Source: Pseudomonas cannabina (lineage in GTDB: Bacteria; Pseudomonadota; Gammaproteobacteria; Pseudomonadales; Pseudomonadaceae). Taken from it: a DNA stretch of 64,000 nt. Positions 1 to 10,615 of this stretch are shown here, one piece after another. The position numbers and the translations under genes are program-made. Position 1 is the stretch's first letter. Every line of letters begins with the position of its first letter. Location of the stretch: positions 2,480,001-2,544,000 of the forward strand of contig NZ_FNKU01000001.1 of the NCBI RefSeq assembly GCF_900100365.1, given 5' to 3'. The notes beneath the pieces were generated by a model. The model saw only the letters and a list, made by a program, of their open reading frames with translations, was not told where the DNA came from and did no database searches.

Positions 1-913
1 TCAGGCCACGCGGCGCTTCACGCTGATACAGATCGAACGGCGCGCGGGCTGGCACGTACAGCAGCGAGGTGTATTCCAGCTTGCCTTCGACCTTGTTATG
101 GCTCCAGCTCAGCGGGTTCTCGTAATCGTGCGCGACGTGCTTGTAGAACTCCTGGTATTCCTCGTCCTTCACCTCGGTGCGCGGACGGGTCCAGAGTGCG
201 CTGGCGCGATTGACGGTCTCCCATTCAAGCGCCGGCGCTTCCTCGCCCTCGGCTGCCGGAGCCTGCTCTTTGGGCAGCTCGATCGGCAAGGCGATGTGGT
301 CGGAATATTTCTTGATAATGTTGCGCAGACGATAGCCATCTGCGAACTCGTCCTCACCGTTTTTCAGGTGCAGCACGATACGGGTACCGCGATCGGCTTT
401 CTCGACGTTGGCGACTTCGAACTCGCCCTCGCCTTTGGACGACCAGTGCACGCCTTCGCTGGCTGGCAGGCCGGCACGACGGCTAAACACTTCGACCTGA
501 TCGGCCACAATGAATGCCGAATAGAAACCCACGCCGAACTGACCGATCAGGTGCGAGTCCTTCTTCTGGTCGCCCGACAGATTTTTCATGAAATCAGCGG
601 TGCCGGACTTGGCGATGGTGCCCAGATGGGTGATCACATCTTCACGGCTCATACCGATGCCGTTGTCTTCAAGGGTAACGGTCTTCGCGTCCTTGTCGAA
701 GCTCACGCGGATCTTCAGCTCGGCGCCACCTTCCAGTAGCTCAGGCCTGGACAACGCTTCAAAACGCAATTTGTCGACCGCGTCAGACGCGTTCGAGATC
801 AATTCGCGAAGGAAGATTTCCTTGTTGGAATACAGCGAATGGATCATGAGGTGCAGCAGCTGCTTTACCTCGGTCTGGAAGCCCAGGGTTTCCTTTTGAG
901 TTTCCACACTCAT
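1..913 (-). CDS. htpG: Chaperone HtpG (Hsp90), N-terminal part, runs off the left edge
   Basis: Bacterial Hsp90, a cytosolic ATP-dependent dimeric chaperone. About 304 residues are visible from ATG at 913; the rest lies outside the window. The GHKL ATPase pocket is clear: Glu37 and Asn41 in the [11 protein letters not shown] stretch, Asp83 in [16 protein letters not shown] near 98-104 and the glycine-rich lid [12 protein letters not shown] near 123-134. The middle domain begins after about residue 230, following an acidic linker rich in Glu, Pro and Ala. The start [13 protein letters not shown] is the usual HtpG start. A sigma-32-type promoter lies upstream at 990-1017, so heat induction is expected. 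Family assignment is secure; only the 3' truncation by the window limits it. Confidence 0.97.
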   Translation of the reverse strand, partial: MSVETQKETLGFQTEVKQLLHLMIHSLYSNKEIFLRELISNASDAVDKLRFEALSRPELLEGGAELKIRVSFDKDAKTVTLEDNGIGMSREDVITHLGTIAKSGTADFMKNLSGDQKKDSHLIGQFGVGFYSAFIVADQVEVFSRRAGLPASEGVHWSSKGEGEFEVANVEKADRGTRIVLHLKNGEDEFADGYRLRNIIKKYSDHIALPIELPKEQAPAAEGEEAPALEWETVNRASALWTRPRTEVKDEEYQEFYKHVAHDYENPLSWSHNKVEGKLEYTSLLYVPARAPFDLYQREAPRGL

Positions 914-989
914 AATCATCAAACTCCGATCTGGATGGCATAAGCCGTCAGGTTCAGGCATCGGCCTGCATGACAGCGGGTAGTCATCA

Positions 990-1017
990 AGGTGGGGGCT
1001 GGCTTGAGGATTTCAAG
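990..1017 (-). promoter_or_regulatory. Sigma-32 (RpoH) promoter of htpG
   Basis: On the minus strand a perfect -35 CTTGAAA (1017-1011) is followed after exactly 13 nt by CCCCACCT (997-990), close to the RpoH -10 CCCCATNT. Transcription would start near 983 and give a leader of about 70 nt. The rest of the 314-bp gap between htpG and the next gene (914-1227) shows no other gene; a 60-codon reading frame at 992-1174 has no homology I recognise and overlaps this promoter. Confidence 0.85.
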
Positions 1018-1227
1018 AGCAAAAAATACCTGCGCGCTGTTTCATGGGTCGAAAAACGCGGTCAAACAGATGGATCGACGCGTTGCCGCGAGGGTTGTAT
1101 TTCTGACCGTCTGCCTGGCCTGTAACGCCCATGGCACAGACGTCTCGTATATTCTGCGCGCGTCTGGAACTTAACGGCCTGGCGCACGCTCTTAGGCACG
1201 TGAATAATCAATAAGGAGACACACCCC

Positions 1228-1488
1228 ATGCGTAAAACTTTAGCCTATGCCTTGATGCTTTCTGCCACCCTCGGCCTCGCCGCTTGTGACAAAAAATCCG
1301 AAAACACTCAGCAAGATGCCAACAAGGCTGCTCAAGAGTCCCAAGAGTCGATGGCCAAGGCTCAGGACAAAGTGAATGATGCAGCCAAGGAAAGCCAGGA
1401 AGCTGCTCAGAAAAACGCGGAAGCCGCACAACAGCGCGCCGCTGAAAACGCCGACAAGGCGCTAGAAGCAGCTCCAGCCACCAAATAA
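1228..1488 (+). CDS. Small Ala/Gln/Glu-rich lipoprotein
   Basis: 86-residue predicted lipoprotein. A signal peptide of about 19 residues ends in the lipobox LAAC, with the acylated cysteine at position 20. The mature part is highly charged, poor in aromatic residues and built of Ala/Gln/Glu/Lys heptad-like stretches, so it should form a single long helix. That resembles Lpp-like or osmotically induced small envelope lipoproteins. A good Shine-Dalgarno AAGGAG lies at about 1212. It is monocistronic, followed by a hairpin terminator and convergent with brnQ. Function unknown; the coding call rests on the signal peptide, ribosome site and terminator. Confidence 0.85.
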   Translation: MRKTLAYALMLSATLGLAACDKKSENTQQDANKAAQESQESMAKAQDKVNDAAKESQEAAQKNAEAAQQRAAENADKALEAAPATK

Positions 1489-1511
1489 GGCTGGCAAGCT
1501 CGCAGAACTAA

Positions 1512-1536
1512 AAAGGCCCGCGTTGAGCGGGCCTTT
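1512..1536. terminator. Bidirectional terminator between the lipoprotein gene and brnQ
   Basis: Ten-bp stem AAAGGCCCGC / GCGGGCCTTT around the loop GTTGA. The minus-strand reading gives the better U-run (CCTTTTTAG), serving brnQ, and the plus-strand reading gives CCTTTCC for the lipoprotein gene. Confidence 0.8.
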
Positions 1537-1592
1537 CCATTGGGGGCGTTTTAACAATCAATCGAGTGTCATAGGTATTTTGTTCCCGCCTC

Positions 1593-2906
1593 TCAAGCCA
1601 GCGCCTCGTTGCGCTTGCCCATCAGCCTGTCGATGACTACAGCACCCGCCAGCGTGACGACCGAAGGCACCAGCCACGCAAGGCCCTGATCGCTCAGCGG
1701 CATGGTTGTCAGGGCATTCGGAAGGTGCTCACCGAATCCAGCCCCCTTGATCGCGTCAATGAGGCCGAAAACGAGCGACACCAGCATCACCGGTGCGACA
1801 ACCCTGCCCTGACTCTGCCATAGCCCTTTGCAGAAACTCAGCGCGACCAGAACAATGCACGGCGGGTAAATAGCCGTCAGTACCGGAATCGAAAACTGGA
1901 TCAGCTTGGTCAGCCCCAGATTGGAGACCAGCAACGAGAACACTGCCAGCATCACCACCAGCGTTCTATAGGACAGCGGCAACACCTTGGCGAAGTATTC
2001 GGCGCACGCGCAGGTCAGGCCTACCGCCGTCACCAGACACGCCAAAGAAATCAGCACGGCAAGAAACCCGCTGCCCAGAGAACCGAACGTATGCTGGACG
2101 TAGGCATGCAGCACGGCTGCGCCATTGCTTGCACCCGCCGCCACTGTATGACTGCCGGAACCAAGACGGAACAGGCTGATATAGACCAGCGCCAACCCAA
2201 CGCCCGCAATCAACCCGGCAATGATCGCGTAACGAGTAATCAGCCGTGGTGACTCGACGCCGCGCGAGCGAATGGCGTTAACGATGACGATCCCAAAAAC
2301 CAGCGCTCCCAGCGTATCCATCGTCAGGTAACCATTGATAAAGCCTTGGGAAAACGGCGCAGCGGCATAGGCTGGCTCGGCGTCCCCTATGCTGCCTGCC
2401 GGCAAGGCAAATGCAGCGATGCCCAGGACCGCCAGCGCGATGATCTTGAGCGGCGCCAGGAAACGTCCGACGGTATCGAGCAGACGACCGGGGTACAGCG
2501 AGACCCAGAACACCACCAGGAAATACACCAGGCTGTACAGGAACAGTGCCATCGGGCTGTCACCGGTCAGCGGTGCCAAGCCGACTTCGAATGAGACCGT
2601 CGCTGTACGCGGCGTCGCGAACAGCGGGCCGACCGCCAGGTAGCAGACCGCAGCCAGAGCGCCCCCGGCAACCTTGCCGATCGGACTGCTCAATGCGTCC
2701 ATAGCGCCGCCGACTTTGGCCAGGGCGATCACCGTGATGACCGGCAGACCGACTGCCGTGACCAAAAACCCGAGCGCGGCTATCCACACATGCGGCCCGG
2801 CCTGCAGCCCTACGATAGGCGGGAAAATAATGTTACCCGCCCCGACAAACAGCGCGAATGTCATAAAACCGAGTGCCAGGATGTCCTGACCTTTTAAAAC
2901 TTTCAT
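1593..2906 (-). CDS. brnQ: Branched-chain amino acid transport system II carrier protein (BrnQ/BraB family)
   Basis: 437-residue cation-coupled symporter for leucine, isoleucine and valine in the inner membrane. The protein is almost entirely hydrophobic, with about 12 transmembrane segments and the family N-terminus [20 protein letters not shown]. The reading frame stays open upstream to 3320, but that part is basic and unlike the family, so ATG at 2906 is taken as the start. Its length equals that of pseudomonad BraB/BraZ/BrnQ. No strong Shine-Dalgarno is seen before the start. It is convergent with the small lipoprotein gene and divergent from the GNAT gene across a 295-bp region. Confidence 0.93.
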   Translation of the reverse strand: MKVLKGQDILALGFMTFALFVGAGNIIFPPIVGLQAGPHVWIAALGFLVTAVGLPVITVIALAKVGGAMDALSSPIGKVAGGALAAVCYLAVGPLFATPRTATVSFEVGLAPLTGDSPMALFLYSLVYFLVVFWVSLYPGRLLDTVGRFLAPLKIIALAVLGIAAFALPAGSIGDAEPAYAAAPFSQGFINGYLTMDTLGALVFGIVIVNAIRSRGVESPRLITRYAIIAGLIAGVGLALVYISLFRLGSGSHTVAAGASNGAAVLHAYVQHTFGSLGSGFLAVLISLACLVTAVGLTCACAEYFAKVLPLSYRTLVVMLAVFSLLVSNLGLTKLIQFSIPVLTAIYPPCIVLVALSFCKGLWQSQGRVVAPVMLVSLVFGLIDAIKGAGFGEHLPNALTTMPLSDQGLAWLVPSVVTLAGAVVIDRLMGKRNEALA

Positions 2907-3201
2907 TACGAGGGACCACACGAAATCGAAATAAGGGAGGGGGCGCCACCCATGAATGGGGCAGACGCAGCCCGTCGGCGTAAGACGTGGCAGTACCTTG
3001 CGAAACGCCCCTCGTGAGGGCACCGCAAAAACTGCGGACAGAGTAGCCAACTTCGACCAAAAATGCACTGTCTCAGGGCGTATCAGCCGACGACGCACCT
3101 TTAAACGGCAGTCGAACAAACCGCTGGATATCCGGAAATATCCGACAGACCGCCCGTTGGTTGATCGGTAGATTGGCGGGCATCTCTGCTGCCGATGACT
3201 G
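2907..3201. other. Intergenic region between divergent brnQ and the GNAT gene
   Basis: 295 bp with no gene I can support. On the brnQ strand it is GC-rich and has short inverted repeats (for example CCCTC / GAGGG around 3010-3025), so a structured leader is possible. I recognise no riboswitch class or leader peptide. Promoters of both neighbours must lie here but no convincing sigma-70 pair stands out. Confidence 0.4.
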
Positions 3202-3783
3202 ATGTCCATGCCCGAAACGAAAACCCGGCCTGTGGTTCTCACCCCGACCCTGCACACGCCACGCCTGCTCCTGCTGCCGCTGCAACTCGAAGACGCGCCC
3301 GCCATGCAAAGCCTGTTCAACCACTGGGAGGTTGTGCGCTACCTGACCCATCACGTGCCTTGGCCTTATCCCGAAGGTGAAGCACTGCGCTACCTGCGCG
3401 AAGATGCTCTGCCTGCGATGCAGGACGGGGAAGAATGGCATTGGTCGATTCGTCTGCGCGGCCAGCAAGAGCGGTTGATCGGCAGTGCCTGCATGATGGA
3501 CGAGCAAGATAACAACCGTGGCTTCTGGCTTTCACCGGCCTATCAGGGGCTGGGGCTTATGTCGGAGGTCTGCGTGGCGATTGACCGCTTCTGGTTTGAA
3601 ACACTCAAACGCTCTGTGCTGCGCGTGGCCAAGTCCGCCTTGAATGAAGCATCCTGCCGCCTGTCGCAGCGCGAAGGCAGGCGCCTTGTGACCGTTCAGG
3701 AATCACAGTTTGTCTGTGGCACGACCCAGGAACAGCTATGGGAATTGACGCGGGACGAATGGCGGGCGAATAACGGAGGGTAG
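3202..3783 (+). CDS. GNAT family N-acetyltransferase (RimJ/RimL-like)
   Basis: 193 residues. The N-terminal half carries the beta-strand [17 protein letters not shown] and a conserved WPYPEG segment typical of RimJ/RimL-type GNAT enzymes. The acetyl-CoA loop is [20 protein letters not shown] (about 110-129), where QGLGLM stands for the usual Q/RxxGxG/A. The C-terminal part ([18 protein letters not shown]) matches proteins that acetylate small molecules or N-termini. Two closely spaced ATGs (3202, 3208) are possible starts; neither has a strong ribosome site. The substrate cannot be told from sequence. The gene lies just left of the IS element and points towards it. Confidence 0.85.
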   Translation: MSMPETKTRPVVLTPTLHTPRLLLLPLQLEDAPAMQSLFNHWEVVRYLTHHVPWPYPEGEALRYLREDALPAMQDGEEWHWSIRLRGQQERLIGSACMMDEQDNNRGFWLSPAYQGLGLMSEVCVAIDRFWFETLKRSVLRVAKSALNEASCRLSQREGRRLVTVQESQFVCGTTQEQLWELTRDEWRANNGG

Positions 3784-3828
3784 CCAAGCTGGCCCGGGCA
3801 TGCCCGACATGACTTTTCATGCACTCAA

Positions 3829-3844
3829 ACAAAAGCCACCCGAA
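3829..3844 (-). terminator. Left half of the sucD terminator, split by the IS element
   Basis: ACAAAAGCCACC (3829-3840) followed by CGAA (3841-3844). Its exact complement, GGTGGCTTTTGT, is at 5452-5463 on the other side of the IS. Rejoined, they form a 12-bp stem closed on the sucD-sense strand by a C(UUCG)G tetraloop and followed by a U-rich tail, a classic intrinsic terminator. CGAA is the 4-bp target duplication. Confidence 0.85.
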
Positions 3845-3881
3845 CAGACTGTGTGAAAACACACTAATGAAGGCCCAAGCA

Positions 3882-3910
3882 AACGCCCCGACTTGTTCGG
3901 GGCGTTTTTT
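3882..3910 (+). terminator. Intrinsic terminator inside the left end of the IS
   Basis: Stem AACGCCCCGA / TCGGGGCGTT with loop CTTGT, followed on the plus strand by eight Ts. It faces inwards, so it would stop transcription entering from the GNAT gene before it could run antisense into the transposase. Confidence 0.85.
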
Positions 3911-3942
3911 TTGTATTGGCAGCAGACGAAAAAAATGTCCGC

Positions 3943-5367
3943 TCAGCCCATCAAAGCCATCAGATGGCGCACACCGAGCACTTTAATCGCTCGTTTCAGG
4001 TTATAGGCATTCACCGCCAAGGCCATTTCAGCTTTTGTACCCTCCAGTTGTCGCAGCAAGAAACGGCCATTACCAAATAGCCATTGCTTGAGGTTGCCGA
4101 AGGGGTGCTCAACGATGGATCTTCGGTTGGCCATCATCTCAGGATGCGCCTGCATTCTTTGCTCCATCCGCTCGAAAGCCTCTTCATGGGCATGTCGTGA
4201 GACATAACGGCGCCGGGCTCGAGTGCATTGCGTTTTCAGCGCGCAGTTGGCGCAGTCATCGACCTCAGCCTGATAGATCCGATCACCTTTGTTGTGCTGT
4301 TTTAGCGTTAACCATTTGCCTGCCGGACACTGGAAACGATCGTGTCCGGTCTCATAGATAAAGTCTTTTCGCTCAAAGAGCTGCTCTTCCTGACTGCCAG
4401 GGTTTTTCGAACGATTGGGCGGTACATAGGCCGTAATCGAAGCATCCTCGCAGGCCTGAAACTGCTTGCCATTGGAGTAGCCGGCATCGGCAGTGACCGT
4501 CAGATCATCTTGCTGTAACTCTGCTTTGGCGGCCTTGGCCATCGGCTCCAGTTGCTTTCGGTCATCGCCATCTTGGGTGACCTCATGATGCAAAATCAGG
4601 CAATGCTCGGCGTCCACGACGGTTTGCACGTTGTAGGCCACACGTGGCCCTTTGGCCGTGCGCATCATTCGGGCATCGCTTTCATGGGTGTTGAACTGCT
4701 CGATGCCCATCGAACGCATCAGTGCCTGGCAACTCTGATTATCCTGTTGTCGAGCCTCAAGCTGTGCCAGGGCTACCTTGATTGCGCTGCGATCAATTGA
4801 ATCTGTGGTTTCAGCCTTGTCGGCCTCATCCAGCTCGGCCAGATACTGAGCGATGCGCTTATCCAGTTTTTCTTCCTGGCGCTTGAGCTGCTTCAAATTC
4901 ACATGACGCCGTGAGGATGCGACCGCCTGAAACTTGCTGCCGTCGATGGCCACCAACTCACCGGCGATCAAGCCTGCCGTGCGACAAAACCGAACGAAAG
5001 CACGGCAGGTCGCGATGAAGGCGGGTTTATTGTTCTTGCGAAAATCGGCGATGGTCTTGAAGTCGGGCTTGAGCCGGTTGATCAGCCACATCACTTCGAT
5101 GTTGCGCTGACACTCGGCTTCAAGACGTCGCGATGAGCGAATCCGCTGAAAATAGCCGTAGAGGTAGAGTTTTAGCTGATCGGCGGGATCATAAGCAGGG
5201 CGCCCCGTGCTTTTTGGAATCGCTTTATCGAAGCCCAGTTGCACCAGATCGAGCCTGGCAACGTACAGGTCAATGACACGAACGAGGTGATCCTCGGGGA
5301 TCAACTCTTCCAGCGAGACCGGGAATAGGCTGGTCTGGCTGCGGGACTCACCTTGGATGTAGGCCAT
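3943..5367 (-). CDS. IS1182-family DDE transposase
   Basis: 474 residues from ATG at 5367 (486 from ATG at 5403). The N-terminal domain (SQTSLFPVSLEELIPEDHLVR, then GRPAYDPADQLKLYLYGYF) is the DUF772-type domain of IS1182/IS5-like transposases. Catalytic acidic residues are expected at VAIDGSKFQA (first Asp), TVTADAGYSNGKQ (second Asp) and a C-terminal Glu in the region before FGNLKQWLFG. A cysteine cluster near the C-terminus (CPAGK, CANCALKTQC) is also typical. No frameshift or stop is present. A 15-bp hairpin lies immediately upstream of, or within, the start region and probably limits expression from outside transcripts. No ribosome site is obvious for either start. Confidence 0.93.
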   Translation of the reverse strand: MAYIQGESRSQTSLFPVSLEELIPEDHLVRVIDLYVARLDLVQLGFDKAIPKSTGRPAYDPADQLKLYLYGYFQRIRSSRRLEAECQRNIEVMWLINRLKPDFKTIADFRKNNKPAFIATCRAFVRFCRTAGLIAGELVAIDGSKFQAVASSRRHVNLKQLKRQEEKLDKRIAQYLAELDEADKAETTDSIDRSAIKVALAQLEARQQDNQSCQALMRSMGIEQFNTHESDARMMRTAKGPRVAYNVQTVVDAEHCLILHHEVTQDGDDRKQLEPMAKAAKAELQQDDLTVTADAGYSNGKQFQACEDASITAYVPPNRSKNPGSQEEQLFERKDFIYETGHDRFQCPAGKWLTLKQHNKGDRIYQAEVDDCANCALKTQCTRARRRYVSRHAHEEAFERMEQRMQAHPEMMANRRSIVEHPFGNLKQWLFGNGRFLLRQLEGTKAEMALAVNAYNLKRAIKVLGVRHLMALMG

Positions 5368-5372
5368 AACGA

Positions 5373-5406
5373 AAAATGCTCTGTATCTTTCGATACGGAG
5401 CATTTT
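5373..5406 (-). promoter_or_regulatory. Hairpin at the transposase start (read-in barrier)
   Basis: Fifteen-bp stem with one G-T wobble (5373-5387 pairing with 5392-5406) and a 4-nt loop. It ends only 5 nt before the transposase ATG at 5367 and covers the alternative ATG at 5403. On the minus strand it is followed by TTTTTCGTT. Transcripts running in from sucCD would fold it, hiding the ribosome site or terminating. Leader hairpins serving this purpose are known in other IS families; the role here is inferred. Confidence 0.6.
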
Positions 5407-5451
5407 CTTTGAGCGCTGCGCAGATTGCTAGGTTTTCACACAGTCTGCGAA

Positions 5452-5463
5452 GGTGGCTTTTGT
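5452..5463 (-). terminator. Right half of the sucD terminator, split by the IS element
   Basis: GGTGGCTTTTGT, 26 bp downstream of the sucD stop; on the sucD-sense strand this is the ascending arm ACAAAAGCCACC. Its partner is now about 1.6 kb away at 3829-3840, so this terminator can no longer fold normally. Confidence 0.85.
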
Positions 5464-5489
5464 CGATTGCTCGAATCAGTAAGCGAAGC

Positions 5490-6371
5490 TTACTTGGTCG
5501 GCCAACCGGTCAGCTCGGCCAGAGCCTTGCCGATGTCTGCCAGGGAGCGCACGGTTTTTACGCCGGCGTCCTGCAGGGCAGCGAATTTCTCGTCTGCAGT
5601 ACCTTTACCACCGGAGATGATTGCACCGGCATGGCCCATGCGCTTGCCCGGAGGAGCAGTCACACCAGCGATGTAGGAAACAACCGGCTTGGTCACGTGT
5701 GCCTTGATATAGGCAGCCGCTTCTTCTTCAGCCGAACCGCCGATCTCGCCGATCATGACGATCGCTTCGGTCTGCGGGTCTTCCTGGAACAGCTTCAGGA
5801 TGTCGATGAAGTTCGAACCAGGGATCGGGTCACCGCCGATGCCGACGCAGGTGGACTGACCGAAACCGGCATCAGTGGTCTGCTTCACAGCTTCGTAGGT
5901 CAGGGTGCCGGAACGCGACACGATGCCTACTTTGCCTGGCAAGTGGATGTGGCCTGGCATGATGCCGATCTTGCACTCGCCCGGAGTGATAACGCCTGGG
6001 CAGTTAGGGCCGATCAGGATCACACCCAGCTCGTCGCACTTGACCTTGGCTTCCAGCATGTCGATGGTCGGGATGCCTTCGGTGATGCAGACGATCAGCT
6101 TGATGCCGCCGAACGCTGCTTCAAGGATGGAATCCTTGCAGAAAGGAGCCGGAACGTAGATCACGCTGGCGGTTGCGCCAGTGGTTTCTACCGCTTCTTT
6201 CACGGTGTTGAACACTGGCAGGTTCAGGTGCGTGGTGCCGCCTTTGCCTGGTGTTACGCCGCCGACCATTTTAGTGCCGTAGGCAATGGCTTGTTCGGAG
6301 TGAAAGGTACCTTGCGAACCAGTGAAACCCTGGCAGATAACCTTGGTGTCTTTATTGATCAGGACGCTCAT
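5490..6371 (-). CDS. sucD: Succinyl-CoA synthetase alpha subunit
   Basis: 293 residues. It is the subunit that binds CoA and carries the phosphohistidine in the reversible step succinyl-CoA + NDP + Pi to succinate + NTP + CoA. The N-terminal CoA-binding Rossmann domain contains [15 protein letters not shown] (11-25), and the phosphorylated histidine is His247 in [16 protein letters not shown]. The ATG overlaps the sucC stop by one base (TAATG), so translation is coupled. It is the last gene of the sdh-suc block. Its terminator has been split by the IS inserted 39 bp downstream. Confidence 0.98.
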   Translation of the reverse strand: MSVLINKDTKVICQGFTGSQGTFHSEQAIAYGTKMVGGVTPGKGGTTHLNLPVFNTVKEAVETTGATASVIYVPAPFCKDSILEAAFGGIKLIVCITEGIPTIDMLEAKVKCDELGVILIGPNCPGVITPGECKIGIMPGHIHLPGKVGIVSRSGTLTYEAVKQTTDAGFGQSTCVGIGGDPIPGSNFIDILKLFQEDPQTEAIVMIGEIGGSAEEEAAAYIKAHVTKPVVSYIAGVTAPPGKRMGHAGAIISGGKGTADEKFAALQDAGVKTVRSLADIGKALAELTGWPTK

Positions 6372-7537
6372 TACTTGCCCTCCGCGGCTTTGACGACTTG
6401 TTGAGCAGCGTCGGTCAGGCTGGTAGCAGCGATGATGTTCAAACCGCTTTCTGCCAGTACTTTAGCGCCCAGTTCAGCGTTGTTGCCTTCAAGGCGCACA
6501 ACAACCGGGATTTTCACGCCGACTTCTTTCACTGCGCCGATGATGCCTTCGGCAATCATGTCGCAACGAACGATGCCGCCGAAGATGTTGACCAGTACTG
6601 CAGCGACATTGGTGTCGGACAGGATGATCTTGAACGCTTCGGTAACGCGTTCCTTGGTGGCACCGCCGCCAACGTCAAGGAAGTTTGCAGGCTTGCCGCC
6701 ATGCAGGTTGACGATGTCCATGGTACCCATGGCCAAGCCAGCACCGTTGACCATGCAGCCAATGTTACCTTCCAGCGCTACGTAGTTCAGTTCGAACTTG
6801 GCAGCGTGAGCTTCGCGAGGATCGTCCTGCGAAGGATCGTGGAAGCCCTTCAGCTTGGGCTGACGGTACATGGCGTTGGCGTCGATGTTGATCTTGGCGT
6901 CCAGGCAGTGCAAATCGCCATCATCCTTGATCACCAGCGGGTTCACTTCCAGCAGAGCCAGATCGTGGTCCTGGAACAGCTTGGCCAGACCGGTGAAGAT
7001 TTTGGCGAACTGAGTGACCTGCTTGCCTTCCAGACCCAGCTGGAAAGCCAGATCGCGACCCTGGAATGGCTGAGCGCCAACCAGTGGATCGATAGTAGCC
7101 TTGAGAATTTTTTCAGGAGTGTCGTGCGCGATTTTCTCGATGTCCACGCCACCTTCGGTGGAAGCCATGAACACGATACGACGGCTGGAGCGATCCACCA
7201 CAGCGCCCAGATACAGCTCTTTGGCGATATTGGTGCAGGACTCGACCAGGATCTTGGTCACTGGCTGACCGTTGGCGTCAGTCTGGTAAGTGACCAGACG
7301 TTTGCCCAGCCATTGTTGAGCGAAGGCTGCTGCATCTTCCTTGCTGCGAACCAGCTTGACGCCGCCCGCTTTACCACGACCACCTGCGTGAACCTGGGCT
7401 TTGACAACCCACTCGGTCCCGCCGATCTTGTCGCAGGCTTCTGCTGCTGCTTCCGGGGTGTCTACCGCGTAACCTTTGGATACTGGCAGGCCGTACTCAG
7501 CGAACAGCTGCTTACCCTGATACTCGTGAAGATTCAT
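6371..7537 (-). CDS. sucC: Succinyl-CoA synthetase beta subunit (ADP-forming)
   Basis: 388 residues, the nucleotide- and succinate-binding partner of SucD. It starts [19 protein letters not shown] and has an N-terminal ATP-grasp domain with Lys46 and the GRGKAGGV loop (about 53-60). The C-terminal ligase domain carries [13 protein letters not shown], the helix that faces the phosphohistidine. It overlaps sucD by one base. A 207-bp gap separates it from lpd upstream, room for an internal promoter although none is clear. Confidence 0.98.
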   Translation of the reverse strand: MNLHEYQGKQLFAEYGLPVSKGYAVDTPEAAAEACDKIGGTEWVVKAQVHAGGRGKAGGVKLVRSKEDAAAFAQQWLGKRLVTYQTDANGQPVTKILVESCTNIAKELYLGAVVDRSSRRIVFMASTEGGVDIEKIAHDTPEKILKATIDPLVGAQPFQGRDLAFQLGLEGKQVTQFAKIFTGLAKLFQDHDLALLEVNPLVIKDDGDLHCLDAKINIDANAMYRQPKLKGFHDPSQDDPREAHAAKFELNYVALEGNIGCMVNGAGLAMGTMDIVNLHGGKPANFLDVGGGATKERVTEAFKIILSDTNVAAVLVNIFGGIVRCDMIAEGIIGAVKEVGVKIPVVVRLEGNNAELGAKVLAESGLNIIAATSLTDAAQQVVKAAEGK

Positions 7538-7744
7538 GCTTATTACCGTCTTCGTTTAGGTACTGCGCATTCGGTGCTGCACGTCAGCGTGCCGCACCAC
7601 CTGTGACCGCTACTTCCGGACGACCCGCAAGTGTCACTGGACACTCATGAAGCCGCCTGAGAGGTCGAGTCCGGCGCAGATTCCGCGGTAAGCCCTGCTG
7701 GCAAGGCTCACGACGGGCACTGCGTCGTGGTTTCTCTTGTTGTC

Positions 7745-9346
<1,602 letters not shown>

Positions 9347-9353
9347 TACTCCA

Positions 9354-10574
9354 TCAGATATCCAGCAACAGACGCGCTGGATCTTCCAGCAGGTTCTTGA
9401 TGGTAACGAGGAAAGTGACGGCTTCTTTACCATCGATCAGACGGTGATCGTACGACAGCGCCAGATACATCATCGGGCGAATCACCACCTGACCGTTGAT
9501 TGCCATCGGGCGCTGCAGAATGTTGTGCATGCCCAGAATGGCGGCCTGTGGCGGGTTGACGATCGGCGTCGACATCATCGAACCGAAAGTACCACCGTTG
9601 GTGATGGTGAACGTACCGCCGGTCATCTCGTCGATGGACAGCTTACCGTCACGGGCCTTCTTGCCAAAGGTAGCGATCCCGCCTTCGATCTCAGCCAGGC
9701 TCATGTGCTCTGCGTTACGCAGAACCGGGACAACCAGACCGCGATCGCTGGAAACTGCTACACCAACGTCGGCATAACCATGGTAAACGATGTCGGAACC
9801 GTCGATCGAAGCGTTGACTGCCGGGAAGCGTTTCAGCGCTTCGGTAGCCGCTTTGACGAAGAAGGACATGAAGCCCAGACGCACGCCATTGTGCGATTTC
9901 TCGAACAGATCCTTGTACTTCGAACGCAGCGCCATGACTTCGGTCATGTCGACTTCGTTGAACGTGGTCAGCATCGCCATGTTCGACTGAGCCTCGACCA
10001 GACGCTTGGCAACGGTCGCACGAACGCGGGTCATCGGCACGCGCTTCTCGGTACGATCACCCGCAGCGACGACAGGCGCAGCGGCCGCGGCAGGCTTGGC
10101 AGCAGGCGCAGCAGCTGGAGCGGACTTCTTCGCTTCAACGGCAGCAACGATGTCTTCCTTGGTGATACGGCCGTCTTTACCGGTGCCTTTGACGCTGGCC
10201 AGGTTGATGCCGTTTTCTTCAGCCAGTTGACGCGCAGCAGGCGCGGCAATCGGGTCTTCTTCGCCAGCGGCAGCCGGTGCAGCGGCAGGCGCCGAGGCAG
10301 GCGCAGCAGCAGGTGCTGGAGCAGCAGATGCCGTGGCACCATCATTCAAAGAGCCAAGCACTTCGTTGGAAAGGACAATAGCGCCCTCTTCCTTGGTGAT
10401 TGCGCCCATCACGCCGTCAGCTTCGGCCAGCACTTCCAGGACAACCTTGTCAGTCTCGATGTCAACCAGCATCTCGTCGCGTTTTACCGCATCACCCTCT
10501 TTTTTGTACCACTTGGAAATGGTGCCATCGGCAACGGATTCCGGGAAAGAGGGGGCTTTGATATCGATAGCCAT
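9354..10574 (-). CDS. sucB: 2-oxoglutarate dehydrogenase E2, dihydrolipoyl succinyltransferase
   Basis: 406 residues, forming the 24-mer core of the 2-oxoglutarate dehydrogenase complex. One lipoyl domain is at the N-terminus with the lipoylated Lys43 in [11 protein letters not shown]. An Ala/Pro-rich linker, a peripheral-subunit-binding domain ([26 protein letters not shown]) and a second Ala/Pro linker follow. The C-terminal catalytic domain ends with the active-site His377 and Asp381 in [13 protein letters not shown]. It is 41 bp downstream of sucA, so cotranscribed. Confidence 0.98.
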   Translation of the reverse strand: MAIDIKAPSFPESVADGTISKWYKKEGDAVKRDEMLVDIETDKVVLEVLAEADGVMGAITKEEGAIVLSNEVLGSLNDGATASAAPAPAAAPASAPAAAPAAAGEEDPIAAPAARQLAEENGINLASVKGTGKDGRITKEDIVAAVEAKKSAPAAAPAAKPAAAAAPVVAAGDRTEKRVPMTRVRATVAKRLVEAQSNMAMLTTFNEVDMTEVMALRSKYKDLFEKSHNGVRLGFMSFFVKAATEALKRFPAVNASIDGSDIVYHGYADVGVAVSSDRGLVVPVLRNAEHMSLAEIEGGIATFGKKARDGKLSIDEMTGGTFTITNGGTFGSMMSTPIVNPPQAAILGMHNILQRPMAINGQVVIRPMMYLALSYDHRLIDGKEAVTFLVTIKNLLEDPARLLLDI

Positions 10575-10615
10575 TATCTGTAATTCCTTAATTCGGTTTC
10601 TAATGCTCGAAGGCG

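Larger units (their letters stand above)
3845..5447 (-). mobile_element. IS1182-family insertion sequence, complete, 1603 bp
   Basis: Perfect 16-bp terminal inverted repeats: CAGACTGTGTGAAAAC at 3845-3860 and its complement at 5432-5447. They are flanked by the 4-bp direct repeat CGAA (3841-3844 and 5448-5451). Inside is one intact DDE transposase on the minus strand, an intrinsic terminator near the left end and a long hairpin near the right end. Both ends and the transposase appear undamaged, so the insertion looks recent and potentially active. The target was the loop of a hairpin 26 bp downstream of sucD. Family assignment is from the transposase; I do not assign an ISfinder name. Confidence 0.9.

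Noticed and set aside
992-1174. A 60-codon frame in the htpG-lipoprotein gap
   Set aside because: It overlaps the sigma-32 promoter of htpG, lacks a ribosome site and resembles nothing known.
2907-3201. A riboswitch or amino-acid leader upstream of brnQ
   Set aside because: Only short GC-rich stems can be drawn; no run of branched-chain codons, no terminator/antiterminator pair and no known aptamer pattern.
3829-5463. IS ends placed at the outer AAAAGCCACC arms (inverted repeats of about 30 bp)
   Set aside because: The outer arms are separated from the inner 16-bp repeats by CGAA on both sides in direct orientation. That fits a 4-bp target duplication inside a hairpin target, and the rejoined arms make a proper sucD terminator.
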